Below are positions 1-7,892 of a stretch of DNA of 10,257 nt, one piece after another; position 1 is the stretch's first letter; every line of letters starts with the position of its first letter. The notes under the pieces are model-generated. The model made no database searches, was not told the DNA's origin, and worked only from the letters and a program-made list of their open reading frames with translations. The translations under genes were made by a program, and so were the position numbers. The stretch is from positions 1 to 10,257 of the forward strand of contig JAEDHZ010000039.1 of assembly GCA_016292705.1 (NCBI GenBank), given 5' to 3'. The stretch comes from Clostridiaceae bacterium (GTDB lineage: Bacteria; Bacillota; Clostridia; Oscillospirales; Acutalibacteraceae).

Positions 1-376
1 GGAGATTGATGTCCTCCATAGGAACAACCTGGGCATAGCCGCCGCCGGCAGCACCGCCCTTGACGCCGAAAACGGGACCCAATGAGGGCTCACGCAAAGC
101 AACGGTAACATCCTTTCCGAGACGGCGCAGACCGTCGGCAAGACCGATGGTGGTGGTTGTTTTTCCCTCTCCTGCCGGAGTCGGTGTTATTGCAGTGACA
201 AGAATGAGCTTTCCGTTTTCCTTTTCGGTGTCCTTCAGGAGGGAAAGGTCAACCTTTGCCTTATAATTGCCGTATTGCTCAATATATTTTTCGTCAACAT
301 GAGCACGCTTTGCAATTTCCTTTATATGTTCAGGCTTGCACTGCTGCGCAATTTCAATGTCTGAAAGATAAGCCAT
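1..376 (-). CDS. fhs: Formate-tetrahydrofolate ligase (10-formyl-THF synthetase), N-terminal part; runs off the left edge
   Basis: Only the first 125 codons are in the window; the rest continues past base 1. The family joins formate to tetrahydrofolate with ATP to give 10-formyl-THF in the cytoplasm. I translated it from the ATG at 376 (MAYLSDIEIAQQ...). The nucleotide-binding segment TPTPAGEGKTTT lies at residues 64-75, followed by LREPSLGPVFGVKGG and GGGYAQVVPMEDIN, all hallmark Fhs sequence. An ATG two codons upstream (382) is also in frame, but the ribosome site AAGGAG at 385-390 would sit only 2 bases from it and 8 bases from the ATG at 376, so 376 is preferred. The gene starts 12 bp after purL and is probably co-transcribed with it. 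Its product is the cofactor used by PurN and the AICAR formyltransferase encoded upstream, so its place in a purine operon makes metabolic sense. The identification is very secure; the full length cannot be seen. Confidence 0.96.
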   Translation of the reverse strand, partial: MAYLSDIEIAQQCKPEHIKEIAKRAHVDEKYIEQYGNYKAKVDLSLLKDTEKENGKLILVTAITPTPAGEGKTTTTIGLADGLRRLGKDVTVALREPSLGPVFGVKGGAAGGGYAQVVPMEDINL

Positions 377-384
377 TTTCATTA

Positions 385-390
385 CTCCTT
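385..390 (-). promoter_or_regulatory. Ribosome binding site of fhs, overlapping the purL stop
   Basis: The minus strand reads AAGGAG here, sharing bases with the TAA stop of purL (389-391). The site is 8 bases from the ATG at 376, which decides between the two in-frame ATGs (382 and 376). The overlap of stop codon and ribosome site suggests that translation of fhs follows that of purL. Confidence 0.75.
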
Positions 391-3300
391 ATTTAAAATA
401 CCTGACTGCCGCTTCAAACATACGAATATCATAGTTGCCGGGAACATTTTTATAAAGTCCAGCACCGATGCGCTCGCTGTGTCCCATTTTTCCGAAAACT
501 CTGCCGTCCGGTGAGGTGATACCCTCAACGGCAAAGGCGGAATCGTTGGGATTGAAGCGTATGTCGTTGGTGGCGTTGCCGTCAAGGTCAACATACTGCG
601 TTGCAATCTGACCGTTTTTGGCTAAATCACGAAGCAATTGATCGCTTGCAAGGAATCTTCCCTCGCCGTGGGAAATCGGAACGCTGACAATGTCTCCGAC
701 ATTCATGAGGGAAAGCCACGGAGATTTGTTGGAGGCAATTCTTGTCCGGACAATTTTTGACTGATGCCTTGCAATTGTGTTGAAGGTCAGCGTGGGACAG
801 TTTTCATCCGTGTCAATAATTCTTCCGTATGGAACAAGACCAAGCTTGACAAGAGCCTGAAAACCGTTGCAGATTCCGCACATCAGACCGTCACGGTTTT
901 CAAGCAGTTCGGTGACACCGTCCTTGATTTCCGGGTTGCGGAAGAATGCTGTGATGAACTTTCCGCTTCCGTCCGGTTCGTCGCCGCCGGAAAAACCGCC
1001 GGGGATGAACACAATCTGCGATTTTTTCAGTTCGGCTGAAAATTTCTCGATGCTCCTTGAAATTCCGTCTGCCGAAAGGTTGTTAATGACAACAATTTCC
1101 GCCTCTGCTCCGGCGTCATGAACTGCCTTGGCCGATTCATACTCGCAGTTTGTTCCCGGAAAAACGGGAATCAGAACTTTGGGCTTTGCAACCTTTATTG
1201 CAGGAGAAACACGGTTGTCTGCGATGAACGAAACTGTTTCGGGAGCTGAACCGGTGTTCTTGATGTTGCATGGGAACACGCTTTCAAGCTTGTTTTCATA
1301 AATTTCAAGCAATGTTCCGAGAGATATCTTTTCGCTGTGATGCGAAATCTCGGGGTTGGCTGAAATTGTTCCGATTATGTCCTCTTCGTTTTCCCAATCA
1401 TCAACCTCAAGCAAAAATCCTGCGTAGCTGTAACCGAACATACCGTTTACGGTAACTGTGTCTTTATACTCAAAACCGAAACCGTTGCCAAAGCACATCT
1501 TCATCACCGCTTCGGCTATGCCGCCCATTCCGGGCGTATAGCAGGAAACAGCCTTTCCGCTTTTGAGAAGTCCGGAAACTCTCTTAAACAAATCGAGCAG
1601 GGCTGCTGTTTCGGGAAGATTGTTTTCGTCATATCTGCACGGCAGGAAAATCACCTTGTTGCCCGCCTTTTTGAATTCAGGGGAGACAATTCTTCCGGTT
1701 TTTGAAGTGGTAACGGCAAAGGACACAAGGGTAGGCGGAACATCAATATCCTCAAAGGTTCCGCTCATGGAGTCCTTGCCGCCGATTGCACCTATTCCAA
1801 GCTCCATCTGTGCCTTGAACGCACCGAGGAGAGCTGAAAGCGGCTGACTCCAGCGGCCGGCGTCTTTTCCCGGATGCTTGAAGTATTCCTGGAAAGTGAG
1901 ATATACATCCTCAAAGTCGGCACCGCTTGCAATGAGCTTGCAGACCGATTCAACAACGGCAAGATATGCACCGTGGAAGGGACTGCTTTCGGTAATGAAA
2001 GGATTATAGCCGAAAGCCATAAGCGAGCAGTCATCGGTATGCTTTTTTTCAACGGAGATTTTCTGAACCATAGCCTGAACAGGAGTCAGCTGATTCTTTC
2101 CGCCGAAGGGCATAAGAACGGTTCCGGCTCCGATGGTGGAGTCAAAGCGTTCTGAAAGACCTCTTTTTGAGCAGATGTTGAGGTCATCGGCAAGTCTTTT
2201 ATAGTTTTCGCAAAAGCTGCCGCTGACAGAAGCAGAAAAGGGTTTGCAAGGCTCGGCTTCAATGGTAATATGCTTGTCCGCACCGTTTGAATTGAGGAAG
2301 TCACGGCTGATGTCAACAATCGTTTTTCCGTTCCAGTTCATTTTAAGACGGGGGCTTTCGGTAACAACGGCAACAGCGGTTGCGCTGAGGTTTTCTTCTT
2401 CTGCGAGTGAAAGGAATTTGCTGACATTTTCAGCCTCAACAACAACAGCCATTCTTTCCTGGCTTTCGCTTATTGCAAGCTCCGTTCCGTCAAGACCGTC
2501 ATACTTTTTCGGAACTGCATTGAGGTCTATTTCAAGTCCGTCGGCAAGTTCACCGATTGCAACCGAAACACCGCCGGCGCCGAAATCGTTGCAGCGCTTT
2601 ATCATACGGCAGGCTTCTTTGTTGCGGAAAAGTCTCTGGAGCTTGCGTTCTTCCGGAGCATTACCCTTTTGAACCTCCGCTCCGCAGGTTTCAAGGGAGG
2701 AAACGGTATGGGATTTTGAAGAGCCGGTTGCACCGCCGCAGCCGTCTCGGCCGGTTGCACCGCCCAAAAGGATGACAATGTCGCCGGGAGAGGGTACTTC
2801 CCTTCTGACATTTTCAGCGGGTGCAGCAGCGATAACTGCGCCGATTTCCATTCTCTTTGCGGCATATCCGGGATGATAGATTTCATCAACAATTCCGGTT
2901 GCAAGACCAATCTGGTTGCCGTATGAGGAATAGCCGGCGGCAGCGGTCTGAACGATCTTTCTTTGCGGAAGCTTGCCTTTGATTGTCTGGTCAAGAGGCT
3001 TTAACGGGTCTGCGGCGCCCGTAACACGCATTGCGCCGTAAACATAGCTTCTTCCCGAGAGCGGGTCGCGGATTGCGCCGCCGATACATGTTGCGGCACC
3101 GCCGAAAGGCTCAATTTCCGTCGGGTGGTTGTGTGTCTCATTTTTGAAAAGCAGAAGCCACGGTTCGCTGACACCGTCAACCTCAACATTGATTTTGACG
3201 GTGCAGGCATTGATTTCCTCGCTTTCGTCCAGCTTATCAAGCTTGCCCTGCTTTTTGAGAGCTCTTACGGCAAGTGTTGCAATATCCATAAGGCAGACGG

Positions 3301-4078
3301 GTTTTGTTCTGCCCAACTCCTTGCGGACTTCAATATACTCGTTATATGCTTTCTGAATCAGTTCGTCTTCAAATCTGACATCGTCAATTACGGTTAAAAA
3401 TGTGGTGTGGCGGCAATGGTCAGACCAATAAGTGTCAATCATGCGTATTTCCGTAATGGTGGGGTTCCTTTTTTCTGAACGGAAATAGTTCTGACAAAAG
3501 GCTATGTCATCAATGTCCATTGCAAGACCGTATTCTTTAACAAAGCTGTCAAGACCTTCACGGTCAAGTTCAAGAAAGCCGTCGAGTGTTCTGACGGTTG
3601 TCGGAATACTGTATTTTACAGAGAGAGTTTCGGGCAGAGAAAGCGAAGCCTCCCTCGATTCAACGGGGTTGATTACATACTTTTTGATTGTGTCAACATC
3701 GCTTTCACTGATACTTCCTTTGAGGAGATACACCTTTGCCGTGCGGATTGTCGGACGCTCGGCTTTTGAGATAATCTGAATACATTGCGCCGCCGAATCA
3801 GCCCGCTGGTCAAACTGTCCCGGCAAATATTCCACAGCAAAGCAGAAATATCCGTCTGTTTCGATTGAATCAAAAACAGTATCAAGCTGCGGCTCGGAAA
3901 AGACAGTTTTTGTGGCGTATGAAAAAAGCTCTTGCGTAATATTCTCGGCGTCATATCGGTTGATTACCCGGACTTGTTCAAGTCCCTTTATTCCGAGAAG
4001 CTCCCTTGCCTCGTTGAGCAAGACCTTTGCTTCATGGGCGAGCTCTGCTTTTTTTTCAACATATACTCTGAATACCAT
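389..4078 (-). CDS. purL: Phosphoribosylformylglycinamidine (FGAM) synthase, single-chain form
   Basis: This enzyme converts FGAR, glutamine and ATP to FGAM, the fourth step of purine synthesis. The 1229-residue chain carries all activities that many Firmicutes split into PurS, PurQ and PurL. Residues 1 to about 200 form the PurS-like and linker part. The first synthetase half shows TYWSDHCRH at 216-224, NETHNHPTEIEPFGG at 313-327 and NDFGAGGVS at 497-505. The second, AIRS-like half includes GGKDSMSG at about 766-773. The C-terminal glutaminase starts near 967 (KVLIPVFPGTNCE), with the likely nucleophile C1070 in GICNGFQAL and the partner pair H1200/E1202 in KMGHSER. ISHGEGRF is at 1135-1142. 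The YWSDHCRH signature and length match the single-chain clade known from clostridia and relatives (TIGR01857-like) rather than the proteobacterial one. The start is preceded by GGAGG six bases upstream, with 1 bp between it and purD. No key residue is missing and the frame is intact. Confidence 0.97.
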   Translation of the reverse strand: MVFRVYVEKKAELAHEAKVLLNEARELLGIKGLEQVRVINRYDAENITQELFSYATKTVFSEPQLDTVFDSIETDGYFCFAVEYLPGQFDQRADSAAQCIQIISKAERPTIRTAKVYLLKGSISESDVDTIKKYVINPVESREASLSLPETLSVKYSIPTTVRTLDGFLELDREGLDSFVKEYGLAMDIDDIAFCQNYFRSEKRNPTITEIRMIDTYWSDHCRHTTFLTVIDDVRFEDELIQKAYNEYIEVRKELGRTKPVCLMDIATLAVRALKKQGKLDKLDESEEINACTVKINVEVDGVSEPWLLLFKNETHNHPTEIEPFGGAATCIGGAIRDPLSGRSYVYGAMRVTGAADPLKPLDQTIKGKLPQRKIVQTAAAGYSSYGNQIGLATGIVDEIYHPGYAAKRMEIGAVIAAAPAENVRREVPSPGDIVILLGGATGRDGCGGATGSSKSHTVSSLETCGAEVQKGNAPEERKLQRLFRNKEACRMIKRCNDFGAGGVSVAIGELADGLEIDLNAVPKKYDGLDGTELAISESQERMAVVVEAENVSKFLSLAEEENLSATAVAVVTESPRLKMNWNGKTIVDISRDFLNSNGADKHITIEAEPCKPFSASVSGSFCENYKRLADDLNICSKRGLSERFDSTIGAGTVLMPFGGKNQLTPVQAMVQKISVEKKHTDDCSLMAFGYNPFITESSPFHGAYLAVVESVCKLIASGADFEDVYLTFQEYFKHPGKDAGRWSQPLSALLGAFKAQMELGIGAIGGKDSMSGTFEDIDVPPTLVSFAVTTSKTGRIVSPEFKKAGNKVIFLPCRYDENNLPETAALLDLFKRVSGLLKSGKAVSCYTPGMGGIAEAVMKMCFGNGFGFEYKDTVTVNGMFGYSYAGFLLEVDDWENEEDIIGTISANPEISHHSEKISLGTLLEIYENKLESVFPCNIKNTGSAPETVSFIADNRVSPAIKVAKPKVLIPVFPGTNCEYESAKAVHDAGAEAEIVVINNLSADGISRSIEKFSAELKKSQIVFIPGGFSGGDEPDGSGKFITAFFRNPEIKDGVTELLENRDGLMCGICNGFQALVKLGLVPYGRIIDTDENCPTLTFNTIARHQSKIVRTRIASNKSPWLSLMNVGDIVSVPISHGEGRFLASDQLLRDLAKNGQIATQYVDLDGNATNDIRFNPNDSAFAVEGITSPDGRVFGKMGHSERIGAGLYKNVPGNYDIRMFEAAVRYFK

Positions 4079-4079
4079 G

Positions 4080-5348
4080 TTAATCCTCCGTTGCTTTCAA
4101 AGCTTTTTGACCGATGTCTTTCCTGAAAAATGCGTTATCAAACGAGATTCTGTTAACTGAGCAGTAGGCTTTTTCAATTGCGCCTTTCAGCGTTTCATCA
4201 ATCGAGGTTACACCCAGAACCCGACCTCCGGAAGTCAGAAGTCTGCCGTTTTCTTCCTTTGCTCCGGCGATATAAACACTGCTGAGAATATCTTCGGGAA
4301 TGGTTATTTCAAAGCCTTTTTCATAGGATACGGGGTAGCCCTCCGACGCCATAATAACACAGCAGGCATTTTTGTTTCTGAACTTTATCTCTGTTTCGCA
4401 AAGTGTTCCGTTGGTGGTTGCCATCATGGCAGTGAGCAAATCGCTTTCGAGCAGCGGAAGAACAACCTGCGTTTCGGGATCTCCGAAGCGGCAGTTATAC
4501 TCAATAACCTTTGGCCCGTCCTTTGTCAGCATAAGGCCGAAGTAAAGACAGCCTTTGAAAGTTCTGCCCTCTTTGTTCATGGCTTCAATTGTCGGAACAA
4601 AAATTGTTTCCATACATTGTTTCGCAATGTCCTTTGTGTAATAAGGATTGGGTGCGATTGTTCCCATTCCTCCGGTGTTGAGACCTGTGTCATTGTCTCC
4701 GGAGCGTTTGTGGTCCATGGAGGAAACCATCGGTTTTACGGTTTTTCCGTCGGTAAAAGCAAGAACGGAAACCTCAGGTCCTTCAAGGTATTCCTCAATA
4801 ACAATGCTCTCGCCGCTTTTTCCGAACTTTTTGTCCTGCATTGCCTCAACAACTGCTTTTTTTGCTTCCTCACGGGTAAAGGCGAGAGTAACACCCTTTC
4901 CGAGAGCGAGACCGTCTGCTTTTATCACGGTCGGAATCGGGGCAGTGTCAAGATACTTTAACGCAGCGTCCATGTTGTTGAACACTTCATAGCTTGCTGT
5001 CGGAATATTATACTTTTTCATCAGGTTTTTTGAAAAAACCTTGCTTCCCTCAATAATTGCTGCATTGGCGCGAGGACCGAAGCAGGGGATATTCTCCGCC
5101 TCAAGCGCATCAACAAGGCCAAGAACAAGCGGATCATCGGGAGCAACAACCGCATAATCTATTTTCTGAGTTTTTGCAAACTCCACAATTTTTTCAATTT
5201 CACAAGCACCTATCGGAACGCAGGTTGCGTCCTGCGCAATTCCGCCGTTGCCCGGGAGAGCAAAAACGGTTTCAACAGCTTTGTTTTCCTTGATTTTTTT
5301 GATGATGGCGTGTTCCCGTCCGCCGCCGCCGATAACAAGTATTTTCAC
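4080..5348 (-). CDS. purD: Phosphoribosylamine-glycine ligase (GAR synthetase), GTG start
   Basis: PurD joins phosphoribosylamine and glycine with ATP to give GAR, the second pathway step. From the GTG at 5348 the protein has 422 residues, the normal family length. ATP-grasp landmarks are present: N-terminal KILVIGGGGREHAI (2-15), VVAPDDPLV (67-75), FGPRANAAIIEGSK (90-103), KADGLALGKGV (143-153), the DHKRSGDNDTG loop (212-222) followed by NTGGMG, and the metal/ATP site EYNCRFGDPETQ (283-294). The open frame continues upstream to an ATG at 5426, but that would add 26 residues overlapping the end of the AICAR formyltransferase gene and lacking family similarity. A textbook GGAGGTGA seven bases before the GTG decides the start. 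The gene lies 13 bp after the formyltransferase gene and 1 bp before purL. PurF, which supplies phosphoribosylamine, is not in this window. Confidence 0.97.
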   Translation of the reverse strand: MKILVIGGGGREHAIIKKIKENKAVETVFALPGNGGIAQDATCVPIGACEIEKIVEFAKTQKIDYAVVAPDDPLVLGLVDALEAENIPCFGPRANAAIIEGSKVFSKNLMKKYNIPTASYEVFNNMDAALKYLDTAPIPTVIKADGLALGKGVTLAFTREEAKKAVVEAMQDKKFGKSGESIVIEEYLEGPEVSVLAFTDGKTVKPMVSSMDHKRSGDNDTGLNTGGMGTIAPNPYYTKDIAKQCMETIFVPTIEAMNKEGRTFKGCLYFGLMLTKDGPKVIEYNCRFGDPETQVVLPLLESDLLTAMMATTNGTLCETEIKFRNKNACCVIMASEGYPVSYEKGFEITIPEDILSSVYIAGAKEENGRLLTSGGRVLGVTSIDETLKGAIEKAYCSVNRISFDNAFFRKDIGQKALKATED

Positions 5349-5352
5349 GCTG

Positions 5353-5360
5353 TCACCTCC
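5353..5360 (-). promoter_or_regulatory. Ribosome binding site fixing the GTG start of purD
   Basis: The minus strand reads GGAGGTGA, a near-perfect anti-16S match, and its GGAGG core sits 7 bases before the GTG at 5348-5346. This supports the GTG over the in-frame ATG at 5426. The site lies in the 13-bp gap after the AICAR formyltransferase stop codon. Confidence 0.85.
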
Positions 5361-5361
5361 A

Positions 5362-6546
5362 TCAGTGGTGGAAAAGGCGCATTCCGGTGAACGCCATTGC
5401 CATGCCATATTTGTCGGCACACTCAATTACCAGGTCGTCACGGATTGAACCGCCCGGCTCGGCAACATATTTTACGCCGCTCTTCTTTGCTCTTTCAATG
5501 TTGTCTCCAAAGGGGAAGAAAGCATCTGAGCCGAGGGAAACACCGTCAATTGTTGCAAGATATGCCTTTGCTTCTTCTTCGGTGAGAGGTTCGGGTCGGG
5601 TTGAAAAATACTTTTGCCAATTTCCTTCGGCGCAGACATCCTCTTCGTTTTTGTTGATGTAGCCGTCAATAACATTGTCCCTTTCCGGGCGTCCCAATGT
5701 CGGGAGGAAGGGGAGGTTGAGAACTTTGTCATACTGACGCAAGAACCAGGTGTCTGCCTTGCTGCCGGCAAGGCGGGTGCAGTGGATTCTTGACTGCTGA
5801 CCTGCGCCGACTCCGATTGCCTGTCCGTCAAAGGCAAAGCAAACCGAGTTCGACTGTGTATACTTCAGTGTTATGAGAGAAATTATCAGATCACGAACGG
5901 CGCTTTCGGGTAAATCTTTGTTGGCGGTAACAACATTTGAAAGCAGATCGCGGTTGATTTCAAAATTATTTCTTCCCTGCTCAAAAGTGATTCCGAAAAC
6001 CTGTTTGTGTTCAATGGGAGCAGGAACATAATCGGGATCAATTTTAACAATATTGTAGTTACCCTTACGCTTTGATTTGAGAATTTCAAGAGCTTCTTCG
6101 GTGTATCCGGGGGCGATGATTCCGTCGGAAACCTCCCTTTTGATCATAAGCGCAGTGGTTTTGTCGCAAATATCGGAAAGGGCAACCCAGTCGCCGAAGG
6201 AGCACATACGGTCCGTTCCTCTTGCACGGGCATACGCACAGGCAAGGGGAGAATCGTCAAGCCCCTCAATGTCATCAACAAAGCAGGCTCTTTTAAGCTT
6301 TTCGGAAAGCTTGATTCCGACAGCGGCAGAGGTCGGGCTGACATGCTTGAAAGAAGCAACGGCAGGAAGTCCCAATGCCTCCTTGAGCTCTTTGACAAGC
6401 TGCCAGGAGTTGAAAGCGTCCAGGAAGTTGATGTATCCGGGGCGGCCGCTCAGAATTTCAATCGGAAGTTCGCTTTGATCGTCCATAAATATTTTTGAAG
6501 GCTTCTGGTTTGGATTGCATCCGTATTTCAGCTCAAAACTTTTCAT
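5362..6546 (-). CDS. purH: Stand-alone AICAR formyltransferase (formyltransferase domain of PurH, without the IMP cyclohydrolase domain)
   Basis: The protein transfers the formyl group of 10-formyl-THF to AICAR, giving FAICAR, the last step but one before IMP. It has 394 residues, whereas bifunctional PurH has over 500. The N-terminal MGS-like cyclohydrolase domain is absent: the chain starts directly with MKSFELKYGCNPNQKPSKIF, the beginning of the AICARFT fold. The catalytic Lys-His pair is K67-H68 in SFKHVSPTSAAVG. Other family blocks are KYTQSNSVCFAFDGQAIG (228-245), GAGQQSRIHC (247-256), SDAFFPFGDNIERA (340-353) and the C-terminal FTGMRLFHH. This separate form has been called PurV in some literature. 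Ribosome site AGGA precedes the ATG. It begins 10 bp after the PurO-type cyclohydrolase gene, which supplies the missing activity. It depends on 10-formyl-THF, made by fhs at the end of the operon. Confidence 0.95.
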   Translation of the reverse strand: MKSFELKYGCNPNQKPSKIFMDDQSELPIEILSGRPGYINFLDAFNSWQLVKELKEALGLPAVASFKHVSPTSAAVGIKLSEKLKRACFVDDIEGLDDSPLACAYARARGTDRMCSFGDWVALSDICDKTTALMIKREVSDGIIAPGYTEEALEILKSKRKGNYNIVKIDPDYVPAPIEHKQVFGITFEQGRNNFEINRDLLSNVVTANKDLPESAVRDLIISLITLKYTQSNSVCFAFDGQAIGVGAGQQSRIHCTRLAGSKADTWFLRQYDKVLNLPFLPTLGRPERDNVIDGYINKNEEDVCAEGNWQKYFSTRPEPLTEEEAKAYLATIDGVSLGSDAFFPFGDNIERAKKSGVKYVAEPGGSIRDDLVIECADKYGMAMAFTGMRLFHH

Positions 6547-6556
6547 ATCTTTTTCC

Positions 6557-7276
6557 TCACTTGTTAAGATTTATCAGTCGGTTATCTTCTTTTCCCGTTT
6601 CAAGGTTTGTATATCTTACATAAAGCGAAATGCGGTTTTCGCTGTCAAGTGCATCCCAGAGCGAGTTTGTGAATTCATCAATGTTGTCCGGAATTTCAAC
6701 ACGCTCCGGTTCGCCCTGGAAGGTCGGGAGCGGATTTCCGTCGCAGACATAGGTGTGTATAAAGTGACCGAGACCGTTGAGCGCAGTATATGAAAATGTA
6801 TATCTGTTGCAGGCTGTACCGTTTTCGTCAGCGCTTTTGAGGATGCTCATTTCGTATGAAAAATCGTTATCGGAAAACTCCAGAATACCGCTGATTCGCG
6901 GAGTAAAGTTCGGTGCGTCCGGCTCAAACTCACGCTCTTTCAATGAGCATTTGAAGCACTTTCCGTTTTTGAGTCCTTCATAGATTGTGTCGGTCTGGTC
7001 GCCGTTTGTAACAATAAGTTTGTTTTCAAATTTTCTCTGTGCGGCATAGATGATGAGACTCGGGTCTTCAACCTTTGAAGCGTCAAACGGCTCGGTGAAA
7101 AGAACACCGTCCTTTTCGGTGAAAACCCGGTTGCGGCTGTTTGCGCTTCTGCCCATAATAAAATAGGCAGAAACAGCATTTTTTCCGTCCTTTGATTTTC
7201 CGATCACAATGCCGCGGCCAACATAACTGTTGCCACGGATAAGCTGCGCAATATCATTGATTTTATAAACATTCAT
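6557..7276 (-). CDS. purO: IMP cyclohydrolase, archaeal PurO type
   Basis: The protein has 239 residues from the ATG at 7276. It is not homologous to the cyclohydrolase half of bacterial PurH; it resembles the archaeal PurO family (IMP cyclohydrolase, PF07826), which closes FAICAR to IMP. Recognisable blocks are YVGRGIVIGKSKDG (18-31; archaeal PurO has a YIGRF-VVGK-like start), AYFIMGRSANSRNR (37-50), VTNGDQTDTIYEGL (89-102) and PNFTPRISG (122-130). The C-terminal third is less conserved and longer than in archaeal proteins of about 200 residues. An ATG at 7291 is in frame but has only A-rich sequence before it and would overlap purN. The ATG at 7276 has GGAGA eight to nine bases upstream. 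The gene is 1 bp after purN and 10 bp before the lone AICAR formyltransferase. Function is inferred from motifs remembered from the family and from the context; both agree. Confidence 0.88.
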   Translation of the reverse strand: MNVYKINDIAQLIRGNSYVGRGIVIGKSKDGKNAVSAYFIMGRSANSRNRVFTEKDGVLFTEPFDASKVEDPSLIIYAAQRKFENKLIVTNGDQTDTIYEGLKNGKCFKCSLKEREFEPDAPNFTPRISGILEFSDNDFSYEMSILKSADENGTACNRYTFSYTALNGLGHFIHTYVCDGNPLPTFQGEPERVEIPDNIDEFTNSLWDALDSENRISLYVRYTNLETGKEDNRLINLNK

Positions 7277-7277
7277 A

Positions 7278-7892
7278 TCAGATTTCTCCATTCAGTATTT
7301 TTTTTGAAACAAGCTCGCAGGCAAGGGGAAGTATCTTCCATTCGGCAAGCTTCATAACTCTTTTTTGGAGGCTTTGCGGAGTTGAGCCGTCCGGGATGGT
7401 GACGGCTTTTTGAATGATGATTTCTCCGCCGTCGGGAATCTCGTTAACAAAATGCACGGTTGCACCTGTTACTTTTACACCCTTTTCCAGCGCTGCTTCG
7501 TGAACGCGAAGTCCGTAAAAGCCCTCTCCGCAAAAGGAGGGAATGAGCGAAGGGTGGATATTGATAATACGATGGTCATATTGTTTTGTGAAGCTTTGCG
7601 ACAGTATGCACATAAAGCCGGCAAGAACAAGGAAATCAATCGAGTTTTCAGAAATCAGGGCGGAAATCCTTTCCTCCATTCCGGCTTGTCCAAGCTCTTT
7701 TTTTGAAGCAACGGCAGTTTTGATTCCGGCTTTTTCTGCCCGTGAAAGCGCAAAGGCATCAGCTTTGTTCGAGATAACAAGACTGATTTTTCCGCTTTCT
7801 ATAATACCGCTTTTTTCGGCATCTATCAGAGCCTGAAGATTTGTTCCGCCGCCTGAAACCAGGACGGCAATGTTAACTTTCTTTTTTTTCAT
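7278..7892 (-). CDS. purN: Phosphoribosylglycinamide (GAR) formyltransferase, 10-formyl-THF dependent
   Basis: PurN formylates GAR with 10-formyl-THF to give FGAR, the third pathway step. The 204-residue length is typical. The N-terminal phosphate-binding segment is VLVSGGGTNLQALID (10-24). The folate and catalytic region is FLVLAGFMCILS (87-98) and NIHPSLIPSF (111-120) with the expected Asn111 and His113; the catalytic Asp is D154 in EIPDGG. The frame is open further upstream to a TTG at 7913, but the ATG at 7892 directly precedes the family's usual start (KVNIAVLVSGG) and has GGTGGAG just before it. The first 20 bp overlap the 3' end of the FNT gene in another frame. An A8 run follows the start codon (positions 7882-7889). 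This is one of two consumers of 10-formyl-THF in the operon. Confidence 0.97.
   Translation of the reverse strand: MKKKKVNIAVLVSGGGTNLQALIDAEKSGIIESGKISLVISNKADAFALSRAEKAGIKTAVASKKELGQAGMEERISALISENSIDFLVLAGFMCILSQSFTKQYDHRIINIHPSLIPSFCGEGFYGLRVHEAALEKGVKVTGATVHFVNEIPDGGEIIIQKAVTIPDGSTPQSLQKRVMKLAEWKILPLACELVSKKILNGEI

Noticed and set aside
2244..2672. 142-codon plus-strand open frame, and other plus-strand frames such as 8308-8757 and 8520-8951
   Set aside because: All lie opposite strongly conserved pur genes, have no recognisable domain or composition of their own, and are explained as antisense shadows.
5349..5426. N-terminal extension of PurD to the ATG at 5426
   Set aside because: It overlaps the end of the AICAR formyltransferase gene, lacks PurD similarity, and a GGAGGTGA site points to the GTG at 5348.
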